The notes: generated by a model from the letters alone, not told the origin. DNA of 64,000 bases from Psychrobacter sp. GP33 (GCF_014119005.1 NZ_JACGYX010000002.1:186001-250000); one strand, 5' to 3'; counted from the first letter of the stretch, positions 19,786 to 30,297 are shown. Made by a program: numbers and translations.

Positions 19786-21015
19786 ATGGCTGAGATTAAA
19801 GCCCCCGTTTTTCCAGAATCGGTTGCCGACGGTACAATCGTTGAATGGCATGTCACTGAAGGTCAACAGGTTAATCGTGATGATCTATTAGCTGAAATTG
19901 AAACTGACAAAGTAGTATTAGAGGTGGTTGCACCAGATAATGGTGTTGTAACTCGAATTGTTAAGCATGTTGACGATACTGTATTGTCAGATGAGCTGAT
20001 TGCAGAATTCGAAGCCGGCGCAAGCGCTAGTGCCGCACCTGCAGCTGAGTCTGCTCCAGTTCAAGAAAAACAAGCAACTGATGGCGGCGCACCTGTACAA
20101 GCAAACGCTAGTACTGGCGGTGTGGAAGCAGATCATAAAGATCAAAGCCCAGCAGTGCGCAAAGCAGCTAAAGAATCTGGCGTTGATCCTAAAGATGTTG
20201 AAGGCAGTGGTCGTGGCGGCCGTGTTACCAAAACAGATATGGCAAGTCCAACGCTAAAATCAGACAGCTCTATCAAATCTGATAGTGGTCGTCCAGTTGC
20301 TGAGTCTGTCGGTGAGCGTACTGAAAAACGTGTACCAATGACGCGTCTTCGTAAGACAGTTGCGAATCGTCTGCTAGCCGCTTCTCAAGAAACGGCAATG
20401 TTAACTACTTTTAACGAAGTGAACATGAAGCCATTGATGGAGCTCCGTGCGCAATATAAAGACCGTTTCGAAAAACGTCATGGTGTACGTTTAGGCTTTA
20501 TGTCTTTATTCGTACGTGCTGCTACTGAAGCATTAAAACGTTTCCCAGCGGTTAATGCCTCATTAGACGGCGATGATATCGTCTATCACGGTTTCTACGA
20601 TATCGGTGTTGCGGTATCTTCAGATCGTGGTCTTGTAGTACCAGTATTACGTGATACCGATCGCATGAGCATGGCTGATGTCGAAGGCAAAATCCGTGAA
20701 TTGGGCGGTTTGGCACAAAAAGGCAAACTTGGTCTAGAACACATGACTGGCGGTACGTTTACCATTTCAAATGGCGGCGTATTTGGTTCATTGATGTCAA
20801 CGCCAATTTTGAACCCACCCCAAACGGCTATTCTAGGGATGCATGCTATTAACGATCGCCCAATGGCAGTTAATGGTAAAGTTGAAATTCTACCAATGAT
20901 GTATCTTGCGCTATCTTATGACCACCGTATGATTGATGGTAAAGAAGCAGTACAGTTCTTAGTTACTATTAAAGAGTTGGTTGAAGATCCATCACTACTT
21001 TTATTAGACCTATAA
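19786..21015 (+). CDS. sucB: 2-oxoglutarate dehydrogenase E2, dihydrolipoyllysine succinyltransferase
   Basis: Core of the 2-oxoglutarate dehydrogenase complex, 409 aa. One lipoyl domain with K42 ([11 protein letters not shown]), an Ala/Gln-rich hinge, an E1/E3-binding domain at about 118-155 ([26 protein letters not shown] region), a second linker, and the catalytic domain ending in SYDHRMIDG with H380 and D384. Strong ribosome site AAGGAG before the ATG. The next gene encodes a matching E3. Confidence 0.97.
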   Translation: MAEIKAPVFPESVADGTIVEWHVTEGQQVNRDDLLAEIETDKVVLEVVAPDNGVVTRIVKHVDDTVLSDELIAEFEAGASASAAPAAESAPVQEKQATDGGAPVQANASTGGVEADHKDQSPAVRKAAKESGVDPKDVEGSGRGGRVTKTDMASPTLKSDSSIKSDSGRPVAESVGERTEKRVPMTRLRKTVANRLLAASQETAMLTTFNEVNMKPLMELRAQYKDRFEKRHGVRLGFMSLFVRAATEALKRFPAVNASLDGDDIVYHGFYDIGVAVSSDRGLVVPVLRDTDRMSMADVEGKIRELGGLAQKGKLGLEHMTGGTFTISNGGVFGSLMSTPILNPPQTAILGMHAINDRPMAVNGKVEILPMMYLALSYDHRMIDGKEAVQFLVTIKELVEDPSLLLLDL

Positions 21016-21355
21016 GTTGATAAGCTTGTATTGGCAATGGCTGATACAAGCTTTTTAAACCCTGTAATACGGGTGTATCTTGTAGTCTCATAGGATAACT
21101 CTTAACATCTTGTATATTAAAATATGAGATATTAATAATTCTCTATCTCTTATTGCGTCAAAAATCATATTTTTATAATTCTAATCGTTATTTGTGACTA
21201 TAAATAACTGATAAAACACCCATGTCTTCAAGCCCATTTGGCTATAAGGCGTGCACTATGTTTATCAAACAATAATAGTTTTATAGAGAATACTGGCTTT
21301 ATTAAAGATATGCAGAATAAGTGACACGATAAACAAAACATGGAAGCGTATTACT
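21016..21355 (+). other. Intergenic region between sucB and lpd
   Basis: 340 bases without a gene. It holds the sucB-distal hairpin at its left end and AT-rich sequence. A secondary promoter for lpd is possible, but I cannot point to a clear one. Confidence 0.5.
21022..21053 (+). repeat. Inverted repeat after sucB
   Basis: Perfect ten-base stem AAGCTTGTAT / ATACAAGCTT, 12-base loop, then only TTT. A partial terminator or mRNA-processing structure that could lower lpd-sucCD expression relative to sucAB. Confidence 0.55.
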
Positions 21356-22804
21356 ATGAAAGATAATTATGATTTAGTCGTCATCGGCGGTGGTCCTGGT
21401 GGTTATGTAGCTGCTATTCGTGCAGCTCAACTAGGTATGAGCGTTGCTTGTATCGAAAAGCGTATTTATAAAGGCACGCCTGCACTTGGCGGTACTTGTT
21501 TAAACGTCGGTTGTATCCCATCAAAGGCCTTACTTGATAGTTCGCATCGTTATGAAGCAACTAAGCATGACCTTGATGAGCATGGTATCAGCACTGGTGA
21601 AGTTGCTATCGATATCGAAACCATGATTGGCCGCAAAGAAGCTATCGTTAAGCAATTAACCGGTGGTATTGAGGGTTTATTTAAAGGTAACGGTATCGAC
21701 TGGCTACAAGGTTGGGGTACTTTAGTTGACGGTAAAGGTAGTGACAAAAAAGTTAAATTCACAGCTGAAGATGCTGCTGAGTCTACTATTACCGCAAAGA
21801 ATGTTATCCTTGCCTCAGGTTCTATCCCTATCGATATTCCAGTTGCCAAAACTGATCATGACCGTATCGTTGACTCAACGGGTGCATTAGACTTCACTGA
21901 AGTACCTAAGCGTTTAGGCGTAATCGGTGCTGGTGTTATCGGTCTTGAGCTAGGCTCTGTATGGCGTCGTCTAGGTTCAGAAGTAGTAGTATACGAAGCG
22001 CTACCTAGTTTCTTAGCTGCTGCTGATAAAGACATCGCTAAAGAAGCTGCTAAGATGTTCAAAAAGCAAGGCCTTGATATCCGTGTTGATACCAAAGTTA
22101 TCAAAGCAGAAATCGATGGTGATGAAGTTGTGGTCACTAGTGAGAACAAAGGCGAGTCAACAGAACAGCGTTTTGATAAGCTCATCGTTTGTGTTGGTCG
22201 TCGTGCTTACTCAGAAAAATTGCTAGGTGAAAACAGCGGCATTACCTTGACTGAACGTGGCCTAATCGACGTTAATGATCAATGTAAAACCAATCTTGAT
22301 GGCGTTTATGCTATCGGCGATCTAGTACGTGGCCCTATGCTTGCGCACAAAGCATCAGAAGAAGGCATCATGGCCGTTGAGCGCATTCATGGCGAAAAAG
22401 CCCAAGTTAACTATGACACTATTATTAACGTCATTTATACGCATCCAGAAATCGCATGGGTAGGTATGACTGAGCAAGAAGCTACTGAGGCAGGTTTTGA
22501 AGTTAAAACTGGCTCATTTAGCCTAGCAGCTAATGGTCGTGCCTTGGCTCAAAGTGAAGGCGAAGGCTCTATCAAAGTCGTTGCTGATGTTAAAACGGAT
22601 CGTCTACTAGGTATGCATGCTATCGCTGCTGGCGCTGGTGACATCGTCCATCAAGGTATGATTGCGATGGAATTTGTATCAAGCATCGAAGACTTACAGT
22701 TGATGACGTTTGCGCATCCAACCATCTCAGAAGCAGTACATGAAGCAGCTTTATCAGCTGATGGCCGTCCTATTCATGCCATCCAGCGCAAAAAACGTAA
22801 ATAA
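21356..22804 (+). CDS. lpd: Dihydrolipoyl dehydrogenase (E3)
   Basis: FAD enzyme reoxidising the lipoyl groups of E2 and reducing NAD+. The 482-aa protein has the FAD site [13 protein letters not shown] at 8-20, redox-active C48 and C53 ([15 protein letters not shown]), NAD site [19 protein letters not shown]-contact [16 protein letters not shown], and the catalytic pair H454/E459 in FAHPTISEA. Position among the suc genes marks it as the E3 of 2-oxoglutarate dehydrogenase, though it may also serve other complexes. The C-terminus ends in a basic KRKK-like tail (RKKRK). Confidence 0.97.
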   Translation: MKDNYDLVVIGGGPGGYVAAIRAAQLGMSVACIEKRIYKGTPALGGTCLNVGCIPSKALLDSSHRYEATKHDLDEHGISTGEVAIDIETMIGRKEAIVKQLTGGIEGLFKGNGIDWLQGWGTLVDGKGSDKKVKFTAEDAAESTITAKNVILASGSIPIDIPVAKTDHDRIVDSTGALDFTEVPKRLGVIGAGVIGLELGSVWRRLGSEVVVYEALPSFLAAADKDIAKEAAKMFKKQGLDIRVDTKVIKAEIDGDEVVVTSENKGESTEQRFDKLIVCVGRRAYSEKLLGENSGITLTERGLIDVNDQCKTNLDGVYAIGDLVRGPMLAHKASEEGIMAVERIHGEKAQVNYDTIINVIYTHPEIAWVGMTEQEATEAGFEVKTGSFSLAANGRALAQSEGEGSIKVVADVKTDRLLGMHAIAAGAGDIVHQGMIAMEFVSSIEDLQLMTFAHPTISEAVHEAALSADGRPIHAIQRKKRK

Positions 22805-22818
22805 ATTACGATTTACCC

Positions 22819-22868
22819 TGACTTCTAATGTCTTACCTATTAGATTATAGGTATGGCATTGAAAGTCA
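22819..22868 (+). repeat. Long imperfect hairpin between lpd and sucC
   Basis: A 50-base dyad. Outer arms GACTTCTAATGTC and GGCATTGAAAGTC pair with two G-U and one mismatch; after one T-T mismatch the inner arms TACCTAT / ATAGGTA pair perfectly around the loop TAGATT. About 20 pairs in all. No T-run follows, so it is probably an RNA processing or stability element. Confidence 0.7.
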
Positions 22869-22942
22869 AAAGTGCGCCAAACTGATGTGGACGCGCATTT
22901 ATTTTCACTTTTATTAATTGTAAAAAATAAAGGATACAATCA

Positions 22943-24109
22943 ATGAATTTACATGAGTATCAAGCAAAAGAGCTGCTAAAAAGCTACGGTTTGCCAATTC
23001 AAGAAGGCATCATTGCCTATAGTGGCGACGAAGCAGCAGCTGCTTTTGATAAAAACCCAACCGATATCGCTGTGATTAAAGCACAGGTACATGCTGGTGG
23101 TCGCGGTAAAGCGGGCGGCGTGAAATTGGTTAAGACGCGCGAAGAAGCCAAGCAAGTGACGGATGAGCTTATCGGCACGAACTTAGTAACGTATCAAACT
23201 GATGCCGCTGGTCAACCAGTGAACTTCGTATTGGTTGCAGAAGATATGTACCCAGTACAAACTGAGCTATATCTTGGTGCTGTTGTTGACCGCTCTTCAC
23301 GTCGCGTGACGTTTATGGCATCAACTGAAGGCGGTGTTGATATTGAAGAAGTTGCTAACAATACGCCAGAGAAAATCTTTAAAACGAGCATTGATCCATT
23401 GGTTGGTTTATTGCCATTCCAAGCGCGTGAAGTGGCGTTTAAATTGGGTCTTGAAGGCAAGCAAATCAATCAATTCGTTAAATTGATGTCTGGTGCTTAT
23501 CAAGCATTCATCGAAAACGACATTGATTTACTTGAAATCAACCCATTAGCGGTTCGCGAAAATGGCGAAATCGTTTGTGTTGACGGCAAGATTGGTATCG
23601 ATTCAAATGCTCTATATCGTCTGCCTAAAATCGCAGCGTTACAAGACAAGTCACAAGAAAATGAGCGCGAGCTTAAAGCGGCTGAGTTTGACCTAAACTA
23701 TGTTGCCCTTGAAGGTAATATCGGTTGTATGGTTAACGGTGCTGGTCTTGCAATGGCAACGATGGACATCATCAAATTGTACGGCGGCAAGCCTGCTAAC
23801 TTCTTGGACGTTGGCGGCGGGGCAACTAAAGATCGCGTTGTTGAAGCTTTCAAGATTATCCTTGAAGACAGCAGCGTTGAAGGTGTTTTAATTAACATCT
23901 TCGGTGGTATCGTACGTTGTGACATGATTGCAGAAGCTATTATCGCTGCTATCAAAGAAGTTGACGTTAAAGTACCTGTTGTTGTCCGTTTAGAAGGTAA
24001 CAACGCTGAGCTTGGCGCAAAAATTCTAGAAGAATCTGGTCTGAAATTAATCTCAGCTCAAGGTTTATCAGATGCTGCTCAAAAAATCGTTGACGCTGTT
24101 AAAGCCTAA
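22943..24109 (+). CDS. sucC: Succinyl-CoA synthetase (ADP-forming) beta subunit
   Basis: The 388-aa ATP-grasp subunit of succinyl-CoA synthetase, which makes ATP or GTP from succinyl-CoA. Typical features: [12 protein letters not shown] start, [16 protein letters not shown] nucleotide-binding loop, [18 protein letters not shown], and the CoA-ligase domain with [18 protein letters not shown] and [12 protein letters not shown]. Standard length, with AAAGGAT before the ATG. sucD follows after a 100-base spacer containing an inverted repeat. Confidence 0.98.
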   Translation: MNLHEYQAKELLKSYGLPIQEGIIAYSGDEAAAAFDKNPTDIAVIKAQVHAGGRGKAGGVKLVKTREEAKQVTDELIGTNLVTYQTDAAGQPVNFVLVAEDMYPVQTELYLGAVVDRSSRRVTFMASTEGGVDIEEVANNTPEKIFKTSIDPLVGLLPFQAREVAFKLGLEGKQINQFVKLMSGAYQAFIENDIDLLEINPLAVRENGEIVCVDGKIGIDSNALYRLPKIAALQDKSQENERELKAAEFDLNYVALEGNIGCMVNGAGLAMATMDIIKLYGGKPANFLDVGGGATKDRVVEAFKIILEDSSVEGVLINIFGGIVRCDMIAEAIIAAIKEVDVKVPVVVRLEGNNAELGAKILEESGLKLISAQGLSDAAQKIVDAVKA

Positions 24110-24124
24110 TCGCCCAAGCGTAAC

Positions 24125-24180
24125 AGGCGTCTGCTGTCACTCTTAGTCGTTAACATTTAACGCAGGATAGGCAGATGCCT
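24125..24180 (+). repeat. Nested inverted repeats between sucC and sucD
   Basis: Outer ten-base stem AGGCGTCTGC / GCAGATGCCT (one G-U) encloses a second small hairpin CGTTAA / TTAACG with loop CAT at 24148-24162. No T-run. Located just upstream of the sucD ribosome site (AAGGATAAAG). Confidence 0.6.
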
Positions 24181-24209
24181 ACAAGACAACCGCATACAAG
24201 GATAAAGTA

Positions 24210-25085
24210 ATGAGTGTATTAATTGATAAAGATACCAAAGTATTGGTACAAGGTTTTACTGGTAAAAATGGTACGTTCCACTCAGAACAAGCCATCGAAT
24301 ATGGTACTAAAGTAGTAGGCGGTGTAACTCCTGGTAAAGGCGGTCAAACGCATTTAGGTTTGCCAGTATTCAACACCATGAAAGAAGCAATGGCAGCTAC
24401 CCAAGCTGACGCTTCTGTTATTTATGTACCTGCACCTTTTGTACTAGATTCTATCGTTGAAGCGATTGACGCTGGTGTGAAGTTGATTGTTGTGATCACT
24501 GAAGGCGTACCAACGCTTGATATGCTAAAAGCCAAACGCTACCTTGAAGAAGCAGGCGATGTACGTCTGATTGGTCCTAACTGCCCAGGCGTCATCACTC
24601 CAGGTCAGTGCAAAATCGGTATCATGCCAGGTCATATCCATCAGCCAGGTAAAGTGGGCATCATCTCACGTTCTGGTACTTTGACCTATGAAGCCGTTGC
24701 TCAAACCACGAAACTTGGTTTTGGTCAATCAACATGTATCGGTATCGGTGGTGATCCGATCCCTGGTATGAACCAGATTGATGCGCTTAAATTGTTCCAA
24801 GAAGATCCACAAACTGAAGCAATTATCCTAATCGGCGAAATCGGCGGTACTGCTGAAGAAGAAGCAGCTGCTTATATCAAAGATCATGTAACTAAACCAG
24901 TCGTTGGTTATATTGCTGGCGTTACTGCACCTGAAGGCAAGCGTATGGGTCATGCCGGCGCTATTATCTCTGGCGGTCAAGGTACTGCTGAAGATAAATT
25001 TAAAGCGTTTGAAGCGGCAGGTATTGCTTACACGCGTGACCCATCAAAATTGGGTGAGAAACTAAAAGAAGTAACAGGCTGGTAA
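24210..25085 (+). CDS. sucD: Succinyl-CoA synthetase alpha subunit
   Basis: CoA-binding and phosphohistidine subunit, 291 aa. N-terminal [39 protein letters not shown], and the phosphorylated His H248 in [10 protein letters not shown] (H246 in E. coli). Complete and of normal length. A strong terminator 65 bases downstream closes the suc operon. Confidence 0.98.
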   Translation: MSVLIDKDTKVLVQGFTGKNGTFHSEQAIEYGTKVVGGVTPGKGGQTHLGLPVFNTMKEAMAATQADASVIYVPAPFVLDSIVEAIDAGVKLIVVITEGVPTLDMLKAKRYLEEAGDVRLIGPNCPGVITPGQCKIGIMPGHIHQPGKVGIISRSGTLTYEAVAQTTKLGFGQSTCIGIGGDPIPGMNQIDALKLFQEDPQTEAIILIGEIGGTAEEEAAAYIKDHVTKPVVGYIAGVTAPEGKRMGHAGAIISGGQGTAEDKFKAFEAAGIAYTRDPSKLGEKLKEVTGW

Positions 25086-25149
25086 GTCGTTATAGAAATA
25101 TAAACATAAGTTTATCATTGAGTGCATAAACTGACTTGATATACAGTAA

Positions 25150-25179
25150 AGACACCCCTACAATGGGGTGTCTTTTTTT
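25150..25179 (+). terminator. Intrinsic terminator after sucD
   Basis: Perfect nine-base stem AGACACCCC / GGGGTGTCT, 6-base loop, run of seven T. Confidence 0.9.
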
Positions 25180-25205
25180 GTTTGAAAATTGCTTTGGATG
25201 TCAAT

Positions 25206-26246
25206 ATGGAAAATAATAAAAATAAAATCTTAGTGACTGGTGGCGCAGGGTATATCGGTTCTCATACATGTATTGCTTTGCATGAAGCAGGCTACGAGAT
25301 TGTTATCTATGACAATTTATCTAATAGTAGTAAGGAAGCTATTAACCGTGTCTCTAGTTTGATTGGTAAGCCCATCGAATTTATTGAAGGTGACATTCGT
25401 GATGCTGAGTCATTAAGAAAAGTTTTTACAGCGCATCAGTTTTTTGGGGTCATTCACTTTGCTGGTCTTAAAGCGGTTGGCGAATCAGTCGCTAAGCCCT
25501 TAATGTATTATAGTAATAATGTTAGTGGCACCATTACTTTGCTTGAGGTTATGGCAGAATATAAGGTAACCAATCTTGTTTTTTCTTCTTCAGCGACTGT
25601 TTATGGTGATCCTGAAACCCTACCTATTAATGAGAGCTCGAAGCGCTCCTGTACCAATCCTTATGGTCAAAGCAAACTGGTCGTCGAGCATATTTTAGAA
25701 GACTTAGCCACATCTAATAAACAATGGAATTTAATTAACTTACGCTACTTTAATCCAGTTGGTGCGCATACTTCAGGCCAAATTGGCGAAGATCCTAATG
25801 ATATTCCTAATAATCTAATGCCTTATATTTCGCAAGTTGCTGTCGGCAAACTTACTAAACTGAATATTTTTGGCAATGATTATCCGACAGTAGATGGTAC
25901 GGGCGTGCGTGATTACATTCATGTGACGGATTTGGCAAAAGGTCACGTGGATGCGCTACGCTATGCTGAACACCAAACAACCCCTGTAGGTTTTATGCCG
26001 ATTAATTTAGGTACAGGCAAAGGTAGCTCAGTATTAGAGTTGGTCACTGCATTTGCAGAAGTTACAGGGCAAAAAATTCCTTATCAATTCACAGCGCGTC
26101 GTGCGGGTGATATTGCCAGTTGTTATGCCAGTGCTGACAAGGCAAAACAATTACTGGGCTGGGAAGCAACGCATACGATTACCGACATGTGCGCGGATAC
26201 ATGGCGCTGGCAAAGTATGAATCCATATGGCTATAAAGCATCCTAA
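25206..26246 (+). CDS. galE: UDP-glucose 4-epimerase
   Basis: Extended short-chain dehydrogenase interconverting UDP-glucose and UDP-galactose. From ATG 25206 it is 346 aa with NAD site VTGGAGYIGSH at 10-20, the catalytic YGQSK (Y153, K157) and the Ser/Thr of SSSATVYGDP. An in-frame TTG at 25182 falls directly behind the sucD terminator, so the ATG is preferred. First of galE-galU-pgi-ugd-like, all same strand; with the convergent phosphomutase this resembles a polysaccharide-precursor module. Confidence 0.95.
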   Translation: MENNKNKILVTGGAGYIGSHTCIALHEAGYEIVIYDNLSNSSKEAINRVSSLIGKPIEFIEGDIRDAESLRKVFTAHQFFGVIHFAGLKAVGESVAKPLMYYSNNVSGTITLLEVMAEYKVTNLVFSSSATVYGDPETLPINESSKRSCTNPYGQSKLVVEHILEDLATSNKQWNLINLRYFNPVGAHTSGQIGEDPNDIPNNLMPYISQVAVGKLTKLNIFGNDYPTVDGTGVRDYIHVTDLAKGHVDALRYAEHQTTPVGFMPINLGTGKGSSVLELVTAFAEVTGQKIPYQFTARRAGDIASCYASADKAKQLLGWEATHTITDMCADTWRWQSMNPYGYKAS

Positions 26247-26325
26247 ACGTATTCTAATTTCATGACCTTATATTTAACTCATACTGGTTTATTATGGATA
26301 CTTATTTTAGTATAGCGATAGAATT

Positions 26326-27198
26326 ATGAAAAGAATTACCTATGCTGTTATTCCTGTTGCTGGTTTTGGTACGCGGATGCTGCCATTATCTAAGTCCGTA
26401 CCTAAAGAGTTATTACCGTTAGGTAATCGTCCTGCGATTCATTATGTGGTGGAAGAGGCTATTGCTGCTGGCATTAAGCACATCGTCTTGGTTGGACATG
26501 CGCAAAAAAGTGCAATTGAAAATTACTTTGATATCAATGCTGAGCTAGATAATCAGTTACGCAATAAAGGTAAAAATGAGCTGGCAGATAGTCTCAATTG
26601 GTTACCTAAGGATGTTACGATATCTATGATACGTCAGGGTAAATCTTTGGGACTCGGTCATGCAGTATTGGCAGCTCGTCCTATTATTGGTCAGCATGAC
26701 TTTGCCGTATTGCTGCCTGACGTAGTCATTGATCCTTTTAAGACTGATATCAACCGCGATAACTTAGCCTTTATGCTGGCTGAGTTCGAGCAAAATGGGC
26801 ATTCGCAAATACTTGTTGAGGAAGTTGCCGATGAAGATGTGTCGAAATTCGGTATTGCTAAGCTTAGTGATGCAATTGACTATACTAAAAATAAACATGT
26901 GAATGCGAGCTTTAAAGTAGCGGGCTTTGTCGAAAAACCCGATTTAGCCGATGCCCCATCACGGCTTGCCGTAGTTGGTCGCTATGTCTTTAATAATGTA
27001 ATCTTTGATTATCTAACAAACACTAAGCCTTCTGTCGATGGTGAAATTCAGTTGACCGATGCAATCGACGCGCTGATTAACCAGCATGGCGTTAACGTGA
27101 CGACGATGCTTGGCGACAGTTACGATGCAGGCGATATACAGTCCTACATGCAGGCATTCATTTATTTTGCTCAACAACAATTGGTCATCAATGAATAA
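26326..27198 (+). CDS. galU: UTP-glucose-1-phosphate uridylyltransferase
   Basis: Makes UDP-glucose from glucose-1-phosphate and UTP. The 290-aa protein has the nucleotidyltransferase start VIPVAGFGTRMLPLSKSVPKELLPL, the basic motif KGLGHAV-like KSLGLGHAVL, LPDVVIDP and FVEKPD. Normal length. The coding end overlaps the pgi start by eight bases, which indicates translational coupling. Confidence 0.96.
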   Translation: MKRITYAVIPVAGFGTRMLPLSKSVPKELLPLGNRPAIHYVVEEAIAAGIKHIVLVGHAQKSAIENYFDINAELDNQLRNKGKNELADSLNWLPKDVTISMIRQGKSLGLGHAVLAARPIIGQHDFAVLLPDVVIDPFKTDINRDNLAFMLAEFEQNGHSQILVEEVADEDVSKFGIAKLSDAIDYTKNKHVNASFKVAGFVEKPDLADAPSRLAVVGRYVFNNVIFDYLTNTKPSVDGEIQLTDAIDALINQHGVNVTTMLGDSYDAGDIQSYMQAFIYFAQQQLVINE

Positions 27199-28852
27199 TT
27201 CCATAATAAATAAGTCGTACAGTAGTGCACGTCAGTCTAAATACTGGACGCAATTGCAAACTCTTGCTGATCAGTCATGGTCATTAGCAGCTCTATTTGA
27301 GCACGATAAAACCCGTACTCATCGTTATAGCGCCCAAAATGGTGCGTTATATATGGACTATAGCAAGCAATGTATCGATGATACTGTGCTAATGAATTTA
27401 TTAAACCTCGCTAATAGTGGCGATTTGCAAGACCGTATTAAAGCGCTATTACAAGGCGCTATGGTGAATACCAGTGAAGAACGCGCCGCTTTACATACCG
27501 CGCTGCGTTTACCGGCTAGCGCACAGTTGCAAGTTGGCACACAAGACGTTGTGATGGATGTGCATCATAGTCTCACCCAAGTAGAGCGCCTATCTGCGCG
27601 TATTCGTAATGGCACATGGCGAGGATTTTCGGGTAAAGCCATTACCGATGTGGTCAATATTGGCGTTGGCGGTTCTGATTTAGGTCCACTAATGGCAGCG
27701 ACTGCCCTTGATGAGTGGGCAGACACCTCAATTAAGGTGCATTTTGTCTCTAATATGGATGGTAGCCAATTAGATAACTTGCTTAAGCGATTGAGCGCAG
27801 AAACAACACTTTTTATTATCTCATCTAAGTCTTTTGGCACGGTAGATACACTCTCTAATGCTAAGACAGCACTATCATGGTTACTTGCTACGGCTACCTT
27901 GCGTGCCGGTACAGAGGGTAGCGTACTGCGTCGACACTTTATTGGTATCTCTGCCAATAGTGAAAAAATGAATGCCTGGGGTATTCATCCCGAGCATCAA
28001 TTGCAGCTTTGGGATTGGGTAGGGGGACGCTTTTCCCTATGGTCCGCCATCGGGCTTGCGATAGCCATTCGTATTGGTATGCCACAGTTTCGTGAACTGT
28101 TGGCAGGTGCACACAGCATGGATGTGCATTTTGCCAGTGCTGATTTTGCAGATAACCTGCCAGTATTATTAGGATTGCTTGCCGTTTGGAATAGCACCTT
28201 TTTACATATTCATGCGCATACGGTGCTGCCTTATGATGGGCGCTTGGGTTATCTGCCAAGCTATTTAACTCAGCTTGAAATGGAAAGTAATGGCAAATCA
28301 GTTACTCATGATGGCGAACATATCGATTATGATACCTGCCCGATTTTATGGGGCGAGATTGGTTCTGATGCGCAGCATGCATTTTATCAACTGCTACATC
28401 AAGGGACTCAGCACGTGTCTTGTGACTTTATTGCCTGCGTCCGTCATTATAGTGATGACGTACAAAATGAATCGCTACAGCATCAGCATGAATTGTCGTT
28501 AGCCAACTGTTTGGCGCAAAGTCGTGTATTGGCCTTTGGTAATGCCGCGATCGCAGATACAAGTGCTGTATGTCCTGCAGATAAATATAAACATTATCGT
28601 GGCAATCAGCCCTCAACTACCTTACTGATTGATGAGCTAACCCCGCATAGTTTGGGTGCATTGATTGCACTTTACGAGCATAAAGTATATGTCATGGCCA
28701 GTATTTGGGACATAAATCCATTTGACCAATGGGGCGTTGAGATGGGCAAGCAGATGGCAGAGACGGTTTATCAAGCTTTGCAGCAAGAGCGCACAGACTC
28801 TTTTGATAGCTCAACCAATCAGCTGCTTGCGCATATCAGACAGTTGTCTTAA
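27191..28852 (+). CDS. pgi: Glucose-6-phosphate isomerase
   Basis: Interconverts glucose-6-phosphate and fructose-6-phosphate. From ATG 27191 it is 553 aa with family signatures VNIGVGGSDLGPLMA, the SIS-domain SKSFGTVDTLSNA, and the catalytic-glutamate stretch GRFSLWSAIGL. The MESNGKSV and GEIGSDAQHAFYQLLHQG motifs are present. The in-frame extension to 27110 lies inside galU and is rejected. Overlap with galU and 80-base spacing to the next gene support one transcript. Confidence 0.96.
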   Translation: MNNSIINKSYSSARQSKYWTQLQTLADQSWSLAALFEHDKTRTHRYSAQNGALYMDYSKQCIDDTVLMNLLNLANSGDLQDRIKALLQGAMVNTSEERAALHTALRLPASAQLQVGTQDVVMDVHHSLTQVERLSARIRNGTWRGFSGKAITDVVNIGVGGSDLGPLMAATALDEWADTSIKVHFVSNMDGSQLDNLLKRLSAETTLFIISSKSFGTVDTLSNAKTALSWLLATATLRAGTEGSVLRRHFIGISANSEKMNAWGIHPEHQLQLWDWVGGRFSLWSAIGLAIAIRIGMPQFRELLAGAHSMDVHFASADFADNLPVLLGLLAVWNSTFLHIHAHTVLPYDGRLGYLPSYLTQLEMESNGKSVTHDGEHIDYDTCPILWGEIGSDAQHAFYQLLHQGTQHVSCDFIACVRHYSDDVQNESLQHQHELSLANCLAQSRVLAFGNAAIADTSAVCPADKYKHYRGNQPSTTLLIDELTPHSLGALIALYEHKVYVMASIWDINPFDQWGVEMGKQMAETVYQALQQERTDSFDSSTNQLLAHIRQLS

Positions 28853-28932
28853 CCTTGTTAAAGAAGATATAAATATAGATATAGCGCCGCAGTTTATCTG
28901 CTAACCAATCATTTAACATATAAAGGTAGCCC

Positions 28933-30297
28933 ATGTCACCTGTTTCTATACATAGCGCTAAACCGCCTATGCCTAAAAATTCTGACGTTTGTGTCATCAT
29001 CGGTCATGGTATTGAGGCTATCACCAGCGCGGTGGTGCTGGCAAGTTTAGGAAAAGTGGTACATCTACACGCGGATCAGATGCTACTTGAAAAGTATATA
29101 CAACAGTACGGATTTGAGTATCACTTGCAAGCACTGTGGCAATTGTACATTCAGCAGCAGCAGATTGTCAGTATAGCAATAGCGCCCAGTGCAGAGATGG
29201 TTATTGCTAACTATGAAGCAGCCAAAATGCATCAGGGTACTGACCAAGTGAAAGCAGCTTTTTATTGGCTATTCTTAGACAGTGTGCAGTCGATATGGTC
29301 AGAGAACAATTGGTTAGCTGCTTTTAATCACAGTCATGAGCAAAAGCTGCCAATCATTATCAGTGGCAGTAGCACATTGGGTCAGGCGTCCTCATTAGCT
29401 CAGCGTTTACAGCGTGCGTGGGTGTATTATGTACCGTTTATTTTCCTACAAGATGGTGACGCTTTTAGCTCAATGTTGACCCCTTCGTTATGGCTATTGG
29501 GTGAGAAAACGCCTGATAGTAGTCAGCATTTACCTGCTCTACAGACTTTAATGCAACATGCGCGTACTTACCATTGTGCTGATATTGCTACCATTGAGTT
29601 TGCGCGTAGCAGTATTATGGCTATGCTTGCCACACGCGTGAGCCTAATGAATGAGATGTCGCGTCTTGCTGATAGTCATAAGGTCGATATTCAGCAAGTC
29701 AGTCATATTATGGGCTTAGATGAGCGGGTTGGACGCAGTTATTTGCAGGCAGGCTGGGGCTTTGGTGGTAATACGTTGCCAGCAGAATTAACACAGCTTG
29801 AACAGGCTGGACATGCCAGTCGCGTAGAGATGCCAATTTTACAAGCGGTGCGATATATTAATGAAGACCAAAAAGAGCTTATCTTTCGCAAATTTTGGCA
29901 ATATTTTGATGGATTTATTGACCATAAAACAGTCGTAATTTGGGGCGGTAGCTACAAAGCGGGTTCAGGTCGTACAGCCGGATCGGCTATTCATCCTCTT
30001 TTACATTTATTATGGTCATATAATATTACTACCCTTGTCTATAGTGATAAGGCACAACCTGAACTGACAAACTTATATCATGACCAGCCTTTACTACAGC
30101 TGATCGACAGCCCTTATGAGCAAATAGAGAGTGTGCAAGCTGTCTTTATTATTAGCTGGTCGCCACAAGAAAATTTGGATATAGCGCGACTTAATCAGCA
30201 GGCGATGCCTATATTTGATGCGCAAAATGCTTTAACGCGCGCGCAAATAGAGACATTAATAAGCGACTATATAGGCATTGGTCGTGCTAAATCGTAG
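28933..30297 (+). CDS. UDP-glucose/GDP-mannose dehydrogenase-family protein lacking catalytic residues
   Basis: The 454-aa protein has the overall order of a UDP-glucose dehydrogenase (Ugd): N-terminal nucleotide fold (VCVIIGHGIEAITSAVVLASLG), central helix (EFARSSIMAMLATRVSLMNE at 222-241), GFGGN loop at 276-280, and a C-terminal substrate domain (VVIWGGSYKAGSGRTAGSA). However, the catalytic Cys of GFGGxCxxKD is Thr281, the following Lys/Asp are A284/E285, and the conserved Lys and Asn of the central helix are R225 and M229. Probably not an active oxidative dehydrogenase. It occupies the ugd position of an Acinetobacter-like galU/gpi/pgm block. The frame is intact. Confidence 0.75.
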   Translation: MSPVSIHSAKPPMPKNSDVCVIIGHGIEAITSAVVLASLGKVVHLHADQMLLEKYIQQYGFEYHLQALWQLYIQQQQIVSIAIAPSAEMVIANYEAAKMHQGTDQVKAAFYWLFLDSVQSIWSENNWLAAFNHSHEQKLPIIISGSSTLGQASSLAQRLQRAWVYYVPFIFLQDGDAFSSMLTPSLWLLGEKTPDSSQHLPALQTLMQHARTYHCADIATIEFARSSIMAMLATRVSLMNEMSRLADSHKVDIQQVSHIMGLDERVGRSYLQAGWGFGGNTLPAELTQLEQAGHASRVEMPILQAVRYINEDQKELIFRKFWQYFDGFIDHKTVVIWGGSYKAGSGRTAGSAIHPLLHLLWSYNITTLVYSDKAQPELTNLYHDQPLLQLIDSPYEQIESVQAVFIISWSPQENLDIARLNQQAMPIFDAQNALTRAQIETLISDYIGIGRAKS

